A stretch of DNA of 64,000 nt, taken from NCBI RefSeq assembly GCF_003003255.1, contig NZ_PVTD01000003.1, positions 310,001 to 374,000 on the forward strand, given 5' to 3'. The DNA is from Aliiruegeria haliotis. Its GTDB lineage: Bacteria > Pseudomonadota > Alphaproteobacteria > Rhodobacterales > Rhodobacteraceae. Below, piece after piece: positions 8,525-17,372 of this stretch (its first letter is position 1; each line of letters starts with the position of its first letter). Both the position numbers and the translations under genes were made by a program. The notes beneath the pieces are model-generated. The model saw only the letters and a program-made list of their open reading frames with translations. It was not told where the DNA came from and did not search any database.

Positions 8525-9394
8525 TTGGCGCACGGCCCAAACTCGGAGATCTCCGCGCCAGTGTTCACAGTCATCATCCCGGCACATGACGAGGCCGCCT
8601 ATATCGGTCGGACGCTGGACGCTCTCCGCGCGCAGGACACAAACGCACCAGGCGCGGTTCATGTCATCGTCGCGGCGAACGGTTGTCGGGACAAGACGGC
8701 CGAGATCGCCCGGAGCCGGATCGAGGTGTTCACCGAACGGGGCTGGCACCTTTCGGTGGTGGAGATCCCGGAAGGGCGAAAGACCGCGGCGATCAACGCG
8801 GCAGAGGCGATCGCGCAACCGGGACCGCGGATTTTTCTGGATGCGGACGTGGTCTGCAATCCCGCCTTGTTGGGACAACTCATGCAGGCCCTCGCGCCTG
8901 CGCAGCCGCTCCATGCCACGGGAAGGTTCCAGATCAAGCCTCCGGAGAGTGCGGTCAGTCGTGCCTACGCCCGCACCTGGATGCGCGTGCCCTTCATGTC
9001 GGCGGGAACACCGAGCGCGGGGCTTTTTGCGGTTAATGCCGCCGGGCGGGCGCGATGGGGCATCTTTCCCGACATTATTGCTGACGACATCTTTGTCCGG
9101 CTGCAGTTCGCGCCACGCGAACGCGTCGCTGTGCCCGCGCCCTATTCCTGGATTCTGGCAGAGGGGTTTGGCCCCCTCGTCAGGGTCCGTCGCCGTTGGG
9201 ATGCCGGCAACCGGCAACTGGCGGTTCGCTATCCGGAGCTGTTCCGAAACGAGGACACGCCGCCGGTCCGCATGAAGGACCACCTGCAGCTCTTTCTTGC
9301 AGGACCGGCCGGGTACCTTGTCTATGTGGCCGTTTCGATTGCAGCACATGCAAGGCGATACGATCCGGACCACTGGGCCAGAGGACGCGGCTAA
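8525..9394 (+). CDS. Family 2 glycosyltransferase
   Basis: 289 residues with the GT-A start VIIPAHDEAAYIGRTLDAL and the metal/nucleotide-sugar motif FLDADVV (about residue 102). A second acidic motif, PDIIADDIFVRL, is where the catalytic base of GT2 enzymes normally lies. The C terminus has one hydrophobic segment that may anchor it to the membrane. The TTG start at 8525 has a purine-rich GAGGC...GGA stretch upstream; GTG 8561 would lose the N terminus. Its stop codon overlaps the stop of the convergent GT4 gene by three bases. It probably builds an exopolysaccharide or lipopolysaccharide; the sugar is unknown. Confidence 0.8.
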   Translation: MAHGPNSEISAPVFTVIIPAHDEAAYIGRTLDALRAQDTNAPGAVHVIVAANGCRDKTAEIARSRIEVFTERGWHLSVVEIPEGRKTAAINAAEAIAQPGPRIFLDADVVCNPALLGQLMQALAPAQPLHATGRFQIKPPESAVSRAYARTWMRVPFMSAGTPSAGLFAVNAAGRARWGIFPDIIADDIFVRLQFAPRERVAVPAPYSWILAEGFGPLVRVRRRWDAGNRQLAVRYPELFRNEDTPPVRMKDHLQLFLAGPAGYLVYVAVSIAAHARRYDPDHWARGRG

Positions 9395-10617
9395 CCGGCC
9401 GGTTGCAGCAGGGCGCCGAGGCGCGCCGCCTCACGTGCGGAATCGTACTCCGAGCACACCCTTTGCCGCCCGGCATCGCCCATTGCCCTCGCCCGCTCCG
9501 GATTGTCCAGCAGGGCGGCAATGGCCTCCGCCAGCGGGCACGCGTCGCCGGGCGGCACTGTCGTGCCCGACACGCCGTCCTCCACAAGCTCGCCAACCCC
9601 GGCCACGCGGGTCGCCACAACCGGTCGCCGGCTGGCCATGGCCTCCATCAGCACAACCGGGACTCCCTCCGCAAAGGACGGCAACGCGAATACATCCGCC
9701 TCCGCAAGCAGTTCGGCAACCTCTTCCTGATTGCGAAACCCGGCAAACGTGAGGTTTGCACCGATCCCCAACGCCTCCGCGCGGGCCTCGATCAACGGTC
9801 GCTCGGGCCCGTCTCCGACGAGTGTCAACCGCGCCCCCGGATGACACACCAGAACCTGTGCGAAGGCGTCGATCAGCAACGGCACCCCTTTCATCGCTGC
9901 AAGTCGACCGACGAACACCACATGCTGTCCCGGTTCGCCACGCGGACGATCATATCGGGCGGGATCCACCCCGCAGTGCACGATGGAAAGCTTGCCCCAG
10001 TGTTCGGGATCCGAAAACAGCATCATCTGGCTGCGGCAGTAGTTGCTGATGCACGCCACGAAGCGGGCCCGCGCAACCTTCACGTCGAAGCGCCAGCGCG
10101 GAGCGTCGTAAAGCTCCAGCGGGCCGTGCATGGTGAAGCTGAAGGGAATACCCGACATCTCGCTGGCCAGCATCGCCACCGAGCAGCTGGAATCCGCGAA
10201 GTGATTGTGCAGGTGTGTAGCGCCTTCCCGCAGCAAGTGCCGGCAAAGCACCGCTGCCTCGGCGAGGTAAAACCCCTGATAGAGCAATGCCCGAGCGCCT
10301 GCAGGTCGCGTCCGCCAGGCGAGCTTCACTGCGCGCAGCCAACGGCGGGGTTGCCCCATTGCCGCCAGTTGCGCCGCCAGGAAGGCCATCGGCCGACGCG
10401 CTTCGGCCAGTACATAAAATGTGCTCGCCGCTGCCTCCCTCTCTTCTGGGCCGCGATGGTGCACGTCAGGATCCGTGCGCCGGATGGAGCAGGTCCGAAC
10501 GTCGAACCCGAGCGCCCGTAGCGCGGCAACCTCTCGAAGGATGAACGTGTGCGATACCGTCGGATATGCACCGGTCAGGTAGGCAATTCGGGGTGTCTCG
10601 ATCGCCCGGGTGGTCAC
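9391..10617 (-). CDS. Family 4 (GT-B) glycosyltransferase
   Basis: About 408 residues. The N-terminal Rossmann half has the motifs IAYLTGAYPTVSHTFILRE and HLHNHFADSS. The C-terminal half carries VVFVGRLAAMKG and the EGVPVVLMEAMA donor-binding E-x7-E motif, as in WcaL/RfaG-type transferases. GTG 10617 has AAAGGAC seven bases upstream; the frame can also begin at GTG 10662 (423 residues), where no clear ribosome-binding site is seen. It is convergent with the GT2 gene and divergent from rfbC, placing it in a cell-surface polysaccharide cluster. Confidence 0.82.
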   Translation of the reverse strand: MTTRAIETPRIAYLTGAYPTVSHTFILREVAALRALGFDVRTCSIRRTDPDVHHRGPEEREAAASTFYVLAEARRPMAFLAAQLAAMGQPRRWLRAVKLAWRTRPAGARALLYQGFYLAEAAVLCRHLLREGATHLHNHFADSSCSVAMLASEMSGIPFSFTMHGPLELYDAPRWRFDVKVARARFVACISNYCRSQMMLFSDPEHWGKLSIVHCGVDPARYDRPRGEPGQHVVFVGRLAAMKGVPLLIDAFAQVLVCHPGARLTLVGDGPERPLIEARAEALGIGANLTFAGFRNQEEVAELLAEADVFALPSFAEGVPVVLMEAMASRRPVVATRVAGVGELVEDGVSGTTVPPGDACPLAEAIAALLDNPERARAMGDAGRQRVCSEYDSAREAARLGALLQPAG

Positions 10618-10824
10618 GGCGGTGTCCTTTGCGGGGCGAAAAGGGTTCGGCACAGGTGGCACATGTCGTCTTTAGACGGCAGCCTGTCCCTGATATCAAG
10701 CCTGCTCATGGACGCGCCAAGTGGGCGTGGGAAACCGGTTGACACCCCGTGCGATCTCTTGCCACTTGCAGCCGTCGCCGATGCTGCCCGGCCGCCCGAC
10801 AGCCACATCCGGAACGTGAATTTC

Positions 10825-11391
10825 ATGACCCTTGACGTTGTATCCCTCGCCATTCCTGACGTGAAGATCATCACGCCGCGCAAGTTTGGTGATCATCGCG
10901 GCTTCTTCTCCGAGACCTACAACCGCAGGGCATTTGCCGACGCAGGCATGGACCTCGAATTCGTGCAGGACAATCACTCGCTCTCGGCCGATGCCGGGAC
11001 CCTCCGTGGTTTGCACTTCCAGACGCCACCGTTCGCGCAGGACAAATTGGTGCGCGTGATCCGGGGGGCGATCTTCGACGTTGCGGTCGACCTGCGCGTT
11101 GGGTCGCCCACCTACGGACAACACATCAGCGCCGAGATCACGGCGGAAAGCTGGTCGCAGATCCTTGTTCCCATCGGTTTTGCCCATGGATTCATGACAA
11201 CGCGCCCGGACACCGAAGTTATCTACAAGGTGACAAATTACTACGCGCCCGAGAATGACAAGGGACTGCTCTGGAACGATCCCGCGCTGGGGATCGACTG
11301 GCCGCTGGCGGAGGCGGTGCTATCGGACAAGGACAAGGTGCAGCCGCGCCTGAACGAACTGGACAGCCCCTTCAGGGACTCTCTGTCCTGA
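10825..11391 (+). CDS. rfbC: dTDP-4-dehydrorhamnose 3,5-epimerase
   Basis: 188 residues, the normal RmlC length. It epimerises carbons 3 and 5 of dTDP-4-keto-6-deoxyglucose. The cupin core is clear: FGDHRGFFSETYN, FVQDNHSLS (the catalytic His region), GTLRGLHFQ and IPIGFAHGF-like VPIGFAHGFMT. The start chosen is ATG 10825; a GTG nine bases upstream (10816) is in frame and possible. The upstream open frame is long but unlike the family. It is first of three deoxysugar genes, although 302 nt separate it from the next. Confidence 0.92.
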   Translation: MTLDVVSLAIPDVKIITPRKFGDHRGFFSETYNRRAFADAGMDLEFVQDNHSLSADAGTLRGLHFQTPPFAQDKLVRVIRGAIFDVAVDLRVGSPTYGQHISAEITAESWSQILVPIGFAHGFMTTRPDTEVIYKVTNYYAPENDKGLLWNDPALGIDWPLAEAVLSDKDKVQPRLNELDSPFRDSLS

Positions 11392-11693
11392 TCCACCCGA
11401 GCCATGTGCAGGCGTCCCGTGCCACATCCCGTCGGGATCTGCCGGCAATTTGGCCCACTCCCTATCCCTTGGTGCAATCGCCAATCGGCGGGCCCTCGCC
11501 GGGCCCGGGATGGTCGGCGTACCTGCCTGCGATCCGCACGCGCGACGTTTTGGTCCCTGTCCGGATTTGCCGGGCCATCCCCTCGACCCTACGGGCACGC
11601 GGGGATACGGTGCGCGCACCGAACTCCCGGCAGCAGACAGGACAGCGCACAGGGCGCAACGAGCTTGCACGGGGCAGACGATAGGACCGAAGA
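11392..11693. other. Intergenic gap between rfbC and the SDR gene
   Basis: These 302 bases hold no ORF that looks coding. A short GC hairpin (CGGGCCC at 11489-11495 and GGGCCCG at 11501-11507, five-base loop) is present but has no T run, so I do not call it a terminator. No tRNA or clear promoter is seen. Confidence 0.5.
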
Positions 11694-12737
11694 ATGACGA
11701 GCAGTGAGATCGAAACGATCCTGGTCACCGGCGCCGGTGGATACATCGGGACCACGCTGGTGCCGATGTTGCTGGAGCAGGGGTACAAGGTGCGGGCGCT
11801 GGACCGGTTCTTCTTCGGGCGGGAGTTGCTGGCGGATCACGCCAACCTCGATGTGATCGTGGAGGACAGCCGGCACCTGACGCCCGCGCATCTCGACAAT
11901 GTCGATGCGGTGATCGACCTCGTGGCACTGTCGAACGATCCCTCCGGGGAGCTTTTTCAGGACGCCACCTACCAGATCAACCGCGACAGCCGCATCCGCT
12001 GCGCCAGGCTTGCCAAGGCCGCTGGCGCGAAACGGTATATCCTGCCGTCCTCCTGTTCTATCTACGGCTTCCAGGACCCCGGCGTGGTCGTTCCCGAAAC
12101 CGCGCCGACCAACCCGCTCACCACATATGCCAAGGCCAACGAGATGGCCGAGCTGGGCGTTCTTCCGCTGGCGGATGACGACTTTTGCGTGATCGTGTTG
12201 CGGCAGGCGACGGTCTACGGGCTCAGCCCCAGGATGCGGTTCGACCTGGCGATCAACGGCATGTCGGAAGGTGCCTGGAAGACGGGCAAGCTGCCGCTGA
12301 TGCGCGATGGTTCGCAATGGCGACCGATGGTGCATGTCACCGACACGGCCCGCGCCCAGATCTTCATGCTGACCGCCCCACGCGACAAGGTCAGCGGACA
12401 GATCTTTAACGTTGGGTCAGACCAGAACAACTACCAGCTCGGTCCGCTGGCCGAGATCGTGGCGCACGCGGTCCCTCGTGACGTGGAAATCGAATGGTAT
12501 GGCGACCCCGATCACCGGTCCTACCGCGTTGCGTTCGACAAGATCGAGGCGCTTGGCTGGACGGCAACGAAGACAGCCGCCGATGGCACTGCGGAGATCT
12601 GTGCCGCGCTGGAGGCCGGAACCACGGCGAAGACCACCCGCACCATCACACTCGCCTGGTATCAGGAGTTGATGAAGTGGCATTCGCTCCTCCGGGGCAT
12701 GGAAATGCACGGTGGCCTGGTGGACCTTGGGTCGTGA
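11694..12737 (+). CDS. Extended-SDR nucleotide-sugar epimerase/dehydratase-like protein
   Basis: 347 residues with the NAD-binding motif G13-A-G-G-Y-I-G19 and the catalytic Ser/Tyr region SSCSIYGF. The active-site Tyr is Tyr145 (TTYAKANEMAE), but the position four residues on, Lys in the standard YxxxK motif, is Asn149; a Lys sits at 147 instead. Later motifs (VLRQATVYG, RPMVHVTD, FNVGS) are typical. It lacks the Asp-Glu pair that marks RmlB dehydratases, so it is probably an epimerase or reductase of a nucleotide sugar. Its stop overlaps the GTG start of rfbD (GTGA), so the two are translated together. Confidence 0.8.
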   Translation: MTSSEIETILVTGAGGYIGTTLVPMLLEQGYKVRALDRFFFGRELLADHANLDVIVEDSRHLTPAHLDNVDAVIDLVALSNDPSGELFQDATYQINRDSRIRCARLAKAAGAKRYILPSSCSIYGFQDPGVVVPETAPTNPLTTYAKANEMAELGVLPLADDDFCVIVLRQATVYGLSPRMRFDLAINGMSEGAWKTGKLPLMRDGSQWRPMVHVTDTARAQIFMLTAPRDKVSGQIFNVGSDQNNYQLGPLAEIVAHAVPRDVEIEWYGDPDHRSYRVAFDKIEALGWTATKTAADGTAEICAALEAGTTAKTTRTITLAWYQELMKWHSLLRGMEMHGGLVDLGS

Positions 12738-13609
12738 AGGTCCTGCTGCTTGGGCCGAACGGCCAGCTCGGCACCGACATCCGCGCCGCACACAGGGCTG
12801 CGGGGGAACCGTTCGATCTCGTTCCGCTGGGACGTGACCGACTGGATGTGTCGCAGGTCGACAGCATCGGCCCGGCCCTTGCCGCCAGCGATTTCGACCT
12901 GCTGATCAACTGTACGAGCTATCACAGGACCGACGAGGTCGAGGACAATGCCGCACTGGCCTTTGCCGTGAACACCCATGCGGTGGAGGCAATGGCGCGC
13001 GCCTGCGCGGACAAGGGCGCGCGCTTTGTGCATATCAGCACGGATTATGTCTTTGGTGGCGATCACACCCGGCAGGTGCCGCTTGTCGAGGACGATGCCC
13101 CCGCGCCGGTGAATGTCTATGGTGCCTCCAAGGCGTTGGGTGAAACGCTGGCCCGGCTGGCGCATGAAGACACGGTCATCCTGCGGGTCGCATCGCTCTT
13201 TGGCGTGGCAGGCGCCTCCGGCAAGGGCGGGAACTTCGTGGAAACGATGATCCGTTTCGGCATTGAGCGTGGTGCGTTGAAGGTGGTCGCAGATCAGGTC
13301 ATGTCGCCCACCGCCACCGCCGATGTCGCCAACGCGATCCTCGCTCTGATCGCGCGCGAGAGCCCGCCGGGCATCTACCACGTGGCAGGCAGCGGACAGG
13401 CAAGCTGGCACGAGTTCGCGTCGGAGATCATCCGCATGACGGGGATCGAGGCCACGGTGACCCCCTGTTCGTCGGCAGAGTTCCCGACCCGTGCCGCGCG
13501 GCCGCGATACTCGGTGCTGGACAATTCAAGGGCCGCGAAACTGATCGCGCCGATGCCGGATTGGCGGGATGCGCTTGGCCGCTACCTCGCGGCGAAGGGG
13601 CACCTGTGA
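12734..13609 (+). CDS. rfbD: dTDP-4-dehydrorhamnose reductase
   Basis: 291 residues, the usual RmlD length. It reduces the 4-keto group of the dTDP-deoxysugar, completing dTDP-L-rhamnose or a related sugar. Visible motifs are the N-terminal LLLGPNGQLG nucleotide-binding loop, FVHISTDYVFGG, the catalytic VYGASK (YxxxK) and ILRVASLFG. The GTG start at 12734 lies inside the stop of the SDR gene. rfbA and rfbB are not in the window and must be elsewhere if the full rhamnose pathway operates. Confidence 0.9.
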   Translation: MKVLLLGPNGQLGTDIRAAHRAAGEPFDLVPLGRDRLDVSQVDSIGPALAASDFDLLINCTSYHRTDEVEDNAALAFAVNTHAVEAMARACADKGARFVHISTDYVFGGDHTRQVPLVEDDAPAPVNVYGASKALGETLARLAHEDTVILRVASLFGVAGASGKGGNFVETMIRFGIERGALKVVADQVMSPTATADVANAILALIARESPPGIYHVAGSGQASWHEFASEIIRMTGIEATVTPCSSAEFPTRAARPRYSVLDNSRAAKLIAPMPDWRDALGRYLAAKGHL

Positions 13610-13627
13610 CCGACCCGAGCAACTGCC

Positions 13628-14743
13628 ATGGCTGATTTCGACGCGGCGGTGATCGGCGCCGGCGCTGTCGGGCTTGCCTGTGCGGCGAAGCTTTCCCAAC
13701 GCGGGCAATCCGTCCTTGTGCTGGAAGCCGCCGCCCACCCCGGCGAAGGCATCTCTGCCCGCAACAGCGAGGTGATCCACGCCGGCCTCTACTATCCCAC
13801 GGGTTCCCTGAAACACCGAATGTGTGTTTCCGGGCGTCGGCAGCTCTACGGCTTTCTGGAAGCGCGAGGGATTGCCTGCGCGAAGTGCGGGAAGGTTGTC
13901 GTCGCCACCTCCGAAGCCGAGCAGGAGAAAATCGAGGCCCTGCTGGTGCAGGGGCAGACCAACGGTGTCGAGGGGCTTCGCCTTCTTTCCGCATCCGAGG
14001 TTGCCGGTCTTGAACCGGAGGTTCAGGCAACCGCCGGCCTGTCGTCACCCGAAACCGGCATTTTCGACAGCCATCAATACATGTTCGCCCTGATCGCGAT
14101 CATCGAGGGCGCCGGCGGGCATGTCGCCCTGCGCACGCCTTTGGCAGGCGCGACGCCGGGCAGGGGCGCCTTTACGCTCGCTACCGGTGGTGCGGAGCCA
14201 ATGCAGCTCAGCGCAACGCGGCTGGTCAACAGCGCCGGGTTGTCGGCACCGGATGTCGCGCGGAAGATCGAAGGCGTGGCGATGGAGTGGGTCCCGGAGC
14301 ATCGATTTGCCAAGGGCAATTACTTCCGCCTGTCCGGCAGGGCGCCATTCCGCCGGCTGGTCTATCCGGCGCCGGTCGATGGCGGGCTGGGCGTGCATGC
14401 CACGATCGACCTTGCCGGCAACCTGCGTTTCGGCCCGGACGTGGAATGGATCCCCGAGGGCATCAGGCCGGAGGACCTCGACTACGCGGTCGCACCCGCA
14501 CGCGGCGACAGCTTCTATGCCGCCATTCGCCGCTATTGGCCTGGTCTGCCCGAGGGTGCGCTCAGCCCAGATTACTCCGGCATTCGGCCAAAGCTGACCG
14601 GGCCGGGCGGCACCGCCGACTTTCGCATCGACGGGCCAGAGGTGCATGGCCTCCCCGGCCTGGTCAATCTCTTTGGAATAGAGAGCCCCGGGCTGACCTC
14701 CTCGCTTGCCATCGGCGACGAGGTGGCCCGGATACTGCACTGA
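13628..14743 (+). CDS. LhgO-like FAD-dependent 2-hydroxyacid oxidoreductase
   Basis: 371 residues of the DAO superfamily, closest by eye to L-2-hydroxyglutarate dehydrogenase (LhgO). The FAD motif is AAVIGAGAVGLACA at the N terminus, and the family-typical ISARNSEVIHAGLYYP follows at about 41-56. The C terminus LFGIESPGLTSSLAIG is the second FAD-contacting motif. It would oxidise a 2-hydroxyacid and pass electrons to the respiratory chain; the substrate is uncertain. It starts 18 nt after rfbD and its stop abuts the stop of convergent uxuA, so it may be part of the rfb transcript. Confidence 0.8.
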   Translation: MADFDAAVIGAGAVGLACAAKLSQRGQSVLVLEAAAHPGEGISARNSEVIHAGLYYPTGSLKHRMCVSGRRQLYGFLEARGIACAKCGKVVVATSEAEQEKIEALLVQGQTNGVEGLRLLSASEVAGLEPEVQATAGLSSPETGIFDSHQYMFALIAIIEGAGGHVALRTPLAGATPGRGAFTLATGGAEPMQLSATRLVNSAGLSAPDVARKIEGVAMEWVPEHRFAKGNYFRLSGRAPFRRLVYPAPVDGGLGVHATIDLAGNLRFGPDVEWIPEGIRPEDLDYAVAPARGDSFYAAIRRYWPGLPEGALSPDYSGIRPKLTGPGGTADFRIDGPEVHGLPGLVNLFGIESPGLTSSLAIGDEVARILH

Positions 14744-15910
14744 TCAGGCAAGCGCCCGGATCACCCCGCGCAACTCTGCCAGGCCTTTCATCCGGCCGAT
14801 CAAAGGATAGCCGGGCGGGTTCTGGCGTTCCGCATCCATCAGCATCTCGTGCCCATGGTCGGGGCGGAAGACAATATTGCTGTCGGCGCGCCCCTCTTGC
14901 TTGCGCCGCGCTTCCTCTTCCAGAAGGGCGCGGACGAGGTCCACCATGTCGGTGTCGCCATCGAGATGCTCTGCTTCCTCGAAGGAGCCGTCCGCGTCCT
15001 TCGCCACATTGCGCAGGTGGGCAAAGTGGATACGGTCGCCGAACTGCCGCGCGATGGCAGGTACGTCGTTTGCCGGGTTCGCCCCGAGCGAGCCGGAACA
15101 CAATGTCAGGCCATTGGCCCGGCTGTCGACAGCGCCCATGATCCAGGCGATGTCATCGGCGTTCGAAACGATGCGTGGCAGGCCGAGAATATCGCGGGGC
15201 GGGTCGTCGGGATGCACACAAAGACGCACACCGAGGTCCTCCGCCGCAGGCACCACTTCTTCGAGGAACCGCTTGTAGTGAACGCGCAGTTGCTCCCGGC
15301 CAATGCCGTCATAGAGCGCGAGTGCCTTGCGCAGCCCCGCAATGTCGTAGCGGTCGAAGGCGCCCGGAAGGCCGGACATGATGGAGGCCAGAAGCGTGTT
15401 GCGCTCCTCCTCACCCGAGGCCTCGAACCAGGCCTTGGCCCCTTCCAGAACATCGGCGGGGTAGTCCTCGGCCGCCTCTTCCCGCTCCAGCATGTGGATC
15501 TCGAAGGCTGCCATGCGGGTGGCCTCGAACCGCAGGCAGGTGCCACCATATCGCGTCGGCGCCGTCAGATCGGTACGTGTCCAGTCCAGCAGCGGCATGA
15601 AGTTGTAGCAGATCGCATTGACACCCTGCTCCGCCAGGTTCGCCATCGACTGCCGGTAATTCGCGAAAAGCTGCGACAGGTCGCCATCATCGCGCTTGAT
15701 GCGCTCGTGTATGGGCAGGCTCTCCACCATCACCCATTTCAGCCCGGCGCGTTCGATTTCCTGCCGTCGGTCGGCAATCGCGTCGCGTGTCCAGACATCG
15801 CCGTAGGGGACCTCGTGCAAGGCGGTGACGATCCCGGACGCACCGGTATGCCTAACCTCCGAGAGCGCGATATTGTCGTACGGGCCGTACCAGCGCCAGC
15901 TTTCAAGCAT
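14744..15910 (-). CDS. uxuA: D-mannonate dehydratase
   Basis: 388 residues, normal for UxuA, which converts D-mannonate to 2-keto-3-deoxygluconate. The family text is clear: SWRWYGPYD at the start, VESLPIHERIK, CYNFMPLLDWTRTD, RLCVHPDDPP (metal ligands), CSGSLGA and FRPDHGHEM near the end. Its ATG shares one base with the stop of uxuB (TGATG), so the two are translationally coupled. It is the last gene of the minus-strand uronate run. Confidence 0.95.
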   Translation of the reverse strand: MLESWRWYGPYDNIALSEVRHTGASGIVTALHEVPYGDVWTRDAIADRRQEIERAGLKWVMVESLPIHERIKRDDGDLSQLFANYRQSMANLAEQGVNAICYNFMPLLDWTRTDLTAPTRYGGTCLRFEATRMAAFEIHMLEREEAAEDYPADVLEGAKAWFEASGEEERNTLLASIMSGLPGAFDRYDIAGLRKALALYDGIGREQLRVHYKRFLEEVVPAAEDLGVRLCVHPDDPPRDILGLPRIVSNADDIAWIMGAVDSRANGLTLCSGSLGANPANDVPAIARQFGDRIHFAHLRNVAKDADGSFEEAEHLDGDTDMVDLVRALLEEEARRKQEGRADSNIVFRPDHGHEMLMDAERQNPPGYPLIGRMKGLAELRGVIRALA

Positions 15911-17331
15911 CAGATTTCTCCCACTGCGTTGCGTGCCCCGACTTCGAGCAGACGGTCATAGGCCGCCGCCACACCCGGCTCCAGCGCGACAGCCTGCGCG
16001 GAGGAGAAGACCTCCCGCACGCTGAGAAGCGCCTGCACCCTGTTCTCGTCACTCGCGCCATCGGACAACGCCCGCAGTCGTTCGGCGAGCGGGTCCTGGA
16101 CATCGATCGCCTCCCCCTTCTCGTCGACACCGCCGACGTAGCGCATCCAGCCCGCGACAGCGAGTTCGAGCCCTGGAGACGGCCGACCATTGGCGTGGTT
16201 TTCTTCAAGCGTCGCCAGGATCCGCTGTGGCAGTTTCTGGCTGCCGTCCATGGCGATCTGCCAGGTGCGGTGGCGGATGGCCGGATTGCGGAAGCGTTCC
16301 AGCAATTGCGCGGCATATTCCTCCAGATCGACCCCCTCCGGAGCCGCCAGCGCCGGAATGATCTCACGCTTCCAAAGCCCTTCGACAAAGCGCGAAAAGA
16401 CCGGGTCGCAGGCCACGGCGGAAATGGTCTCGTGCCCGGCCAGATACCCTAGGTAGGCCATGGAGGAATGCGCCGCGTTCAGCATCCGAAGCTTCATGTG
16501 TTCGAACGGCACCACGTCAGAGACCATCTGTACGCCGACGGCGCCGAAATCGGGCCGCTCGCCGTTCACGAAATCGTCCTCGATCACCCACTGCCGGAAG
16601 GGTTCGTGCATAACCGGACCCGCATCATGGCGCCCGGTCTCGGCTTCCAGCCGGGCGATGTCGTCATCGGTCGTGGCCGGGACGATCCGGTCGACCATGG
16701 AACAGGGGAACCGCCCTTCTTCGGCGATCCAGGCGGCAAGTTCGGGGTCGATCTTCTCGGCGAGTTCAAGCACCACGCCGCGTGTCACCCGGCCATTTTC
16801 CGGGAGGTTGTCGCAGGACAGGACAGTGAAGGGTGCACGCCCTGCGGCCTTGCGCCTTTGAAGGGCACGCACGATGAATCCCACGGCTGATTTCGGCAGC
16901 TCCCCCGCAAGATCGGCGCGGATGTCCGGGTGGTCCGGGTTCAGCGTGCCGGTGGCCGGGTTGTGGCAGTAGCCCTTTTCGGTGATCGTCAGCGTCACCA
17001 GCTTGACCATCGGATCGGACATGCGGTCGAGGAGCGCGAGCGGATCCTCCGGCGCGACCAGCACGTCCTGCACCGTCTCGATTACCCGCAGCGTACCGCC
17101 GGAGGGCGCCAGTTCCGCCGCCGTGTAGGCGAAGCCCTGTGGCGCCAACGCGTTGCGCACGGTAGGAGAGCGAAGCGAAACGCCCACGACACCCCAGTCA
17201 CCGCCCGAGGTCTCCATCGCCTCAGCGATCCATGGGATGCCGAAGGCCCGGAAAAAGGCCCCCAGCCCAAGGTGGACGATCCCCACTCCCGGTCTCGGAG
17301 TGCCTTGTGGTTTCAACAGTTCAACACTCAC
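15910..17331 (-). CDS. uxuB: D-mannonate oxidoreductase (fructuronate reductase), mannitol dehydrogenase family
   Basis: 473 residues of the long-chain mannitol dehydrogenase family. It would reduce D-fructuronate to D-mannonate with NADH, supplying the adjacent UxuA. The NAD-binding start is GIVHLGLGAFFRAF, and the active-site region is in EHMKLRMLNAAHSSMAYLG, with the family lysine and His. The GTG start at 17331 has GGAG six bases upstream. It is 41 nt downstream of kduI and overlaps uxuA, so all three probably form one operon. The family also includes mannitol and altronate enzymes; the neighbours decide the call. Confidence 0.9.
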   Translation of the reverse strand: MSVELLKPQGTPRPGVGIVHLGLGAFFRAFGIPWIAEAMETSGGDWGVVGVSLRSPTVRNALAPQGFAYTAAELAPSGGTLRVIETVQDVLVAPEDPLALLDRMSDPMVKLVTLTITEKGYCHNPATGTLNPDHPDIRADLAGELPKSAVGFIVRALQRRKAAGRAPFTVLSCDNLPENGRVTRGVVLELAEKIDPELAAWIAEEGRFPCSMVDRIVPATTDDDIARLEAETGRHDAGPVMHEPFRQWVIEDDFVNGERPDFGAVGVQMVSDVVPFEHMKLRMLNAAHSSMAYLGYLAGHETISAVACDPVFSRFVEGLWKREIIPALAAPEGVDLEEYAAQLLERFRNPAIRHRTWQIAMDGSQKLPQRILATLEENHANGRPSPGLELAVAGWMRYVGGVDEKGEAIDVQDPLAERLRALSDGASDENRVQALLSVREVFSSAQAVALEPGVAAAYDRLLEVGARNAVGEI

Positions 17332-17372
17332 ATCTGTCTCCGTTTGCTATGCATCGGCGCCACGGGGGCAGC

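Noticed and set aside
7340-9373. A 677-codon minus-strand open frame over the arylsulfatase and GT2 genes
   Set aside because: It runs antisense to two genes with clear motifs, has no recognisable domain, and reflects GC-rich third-position bias.
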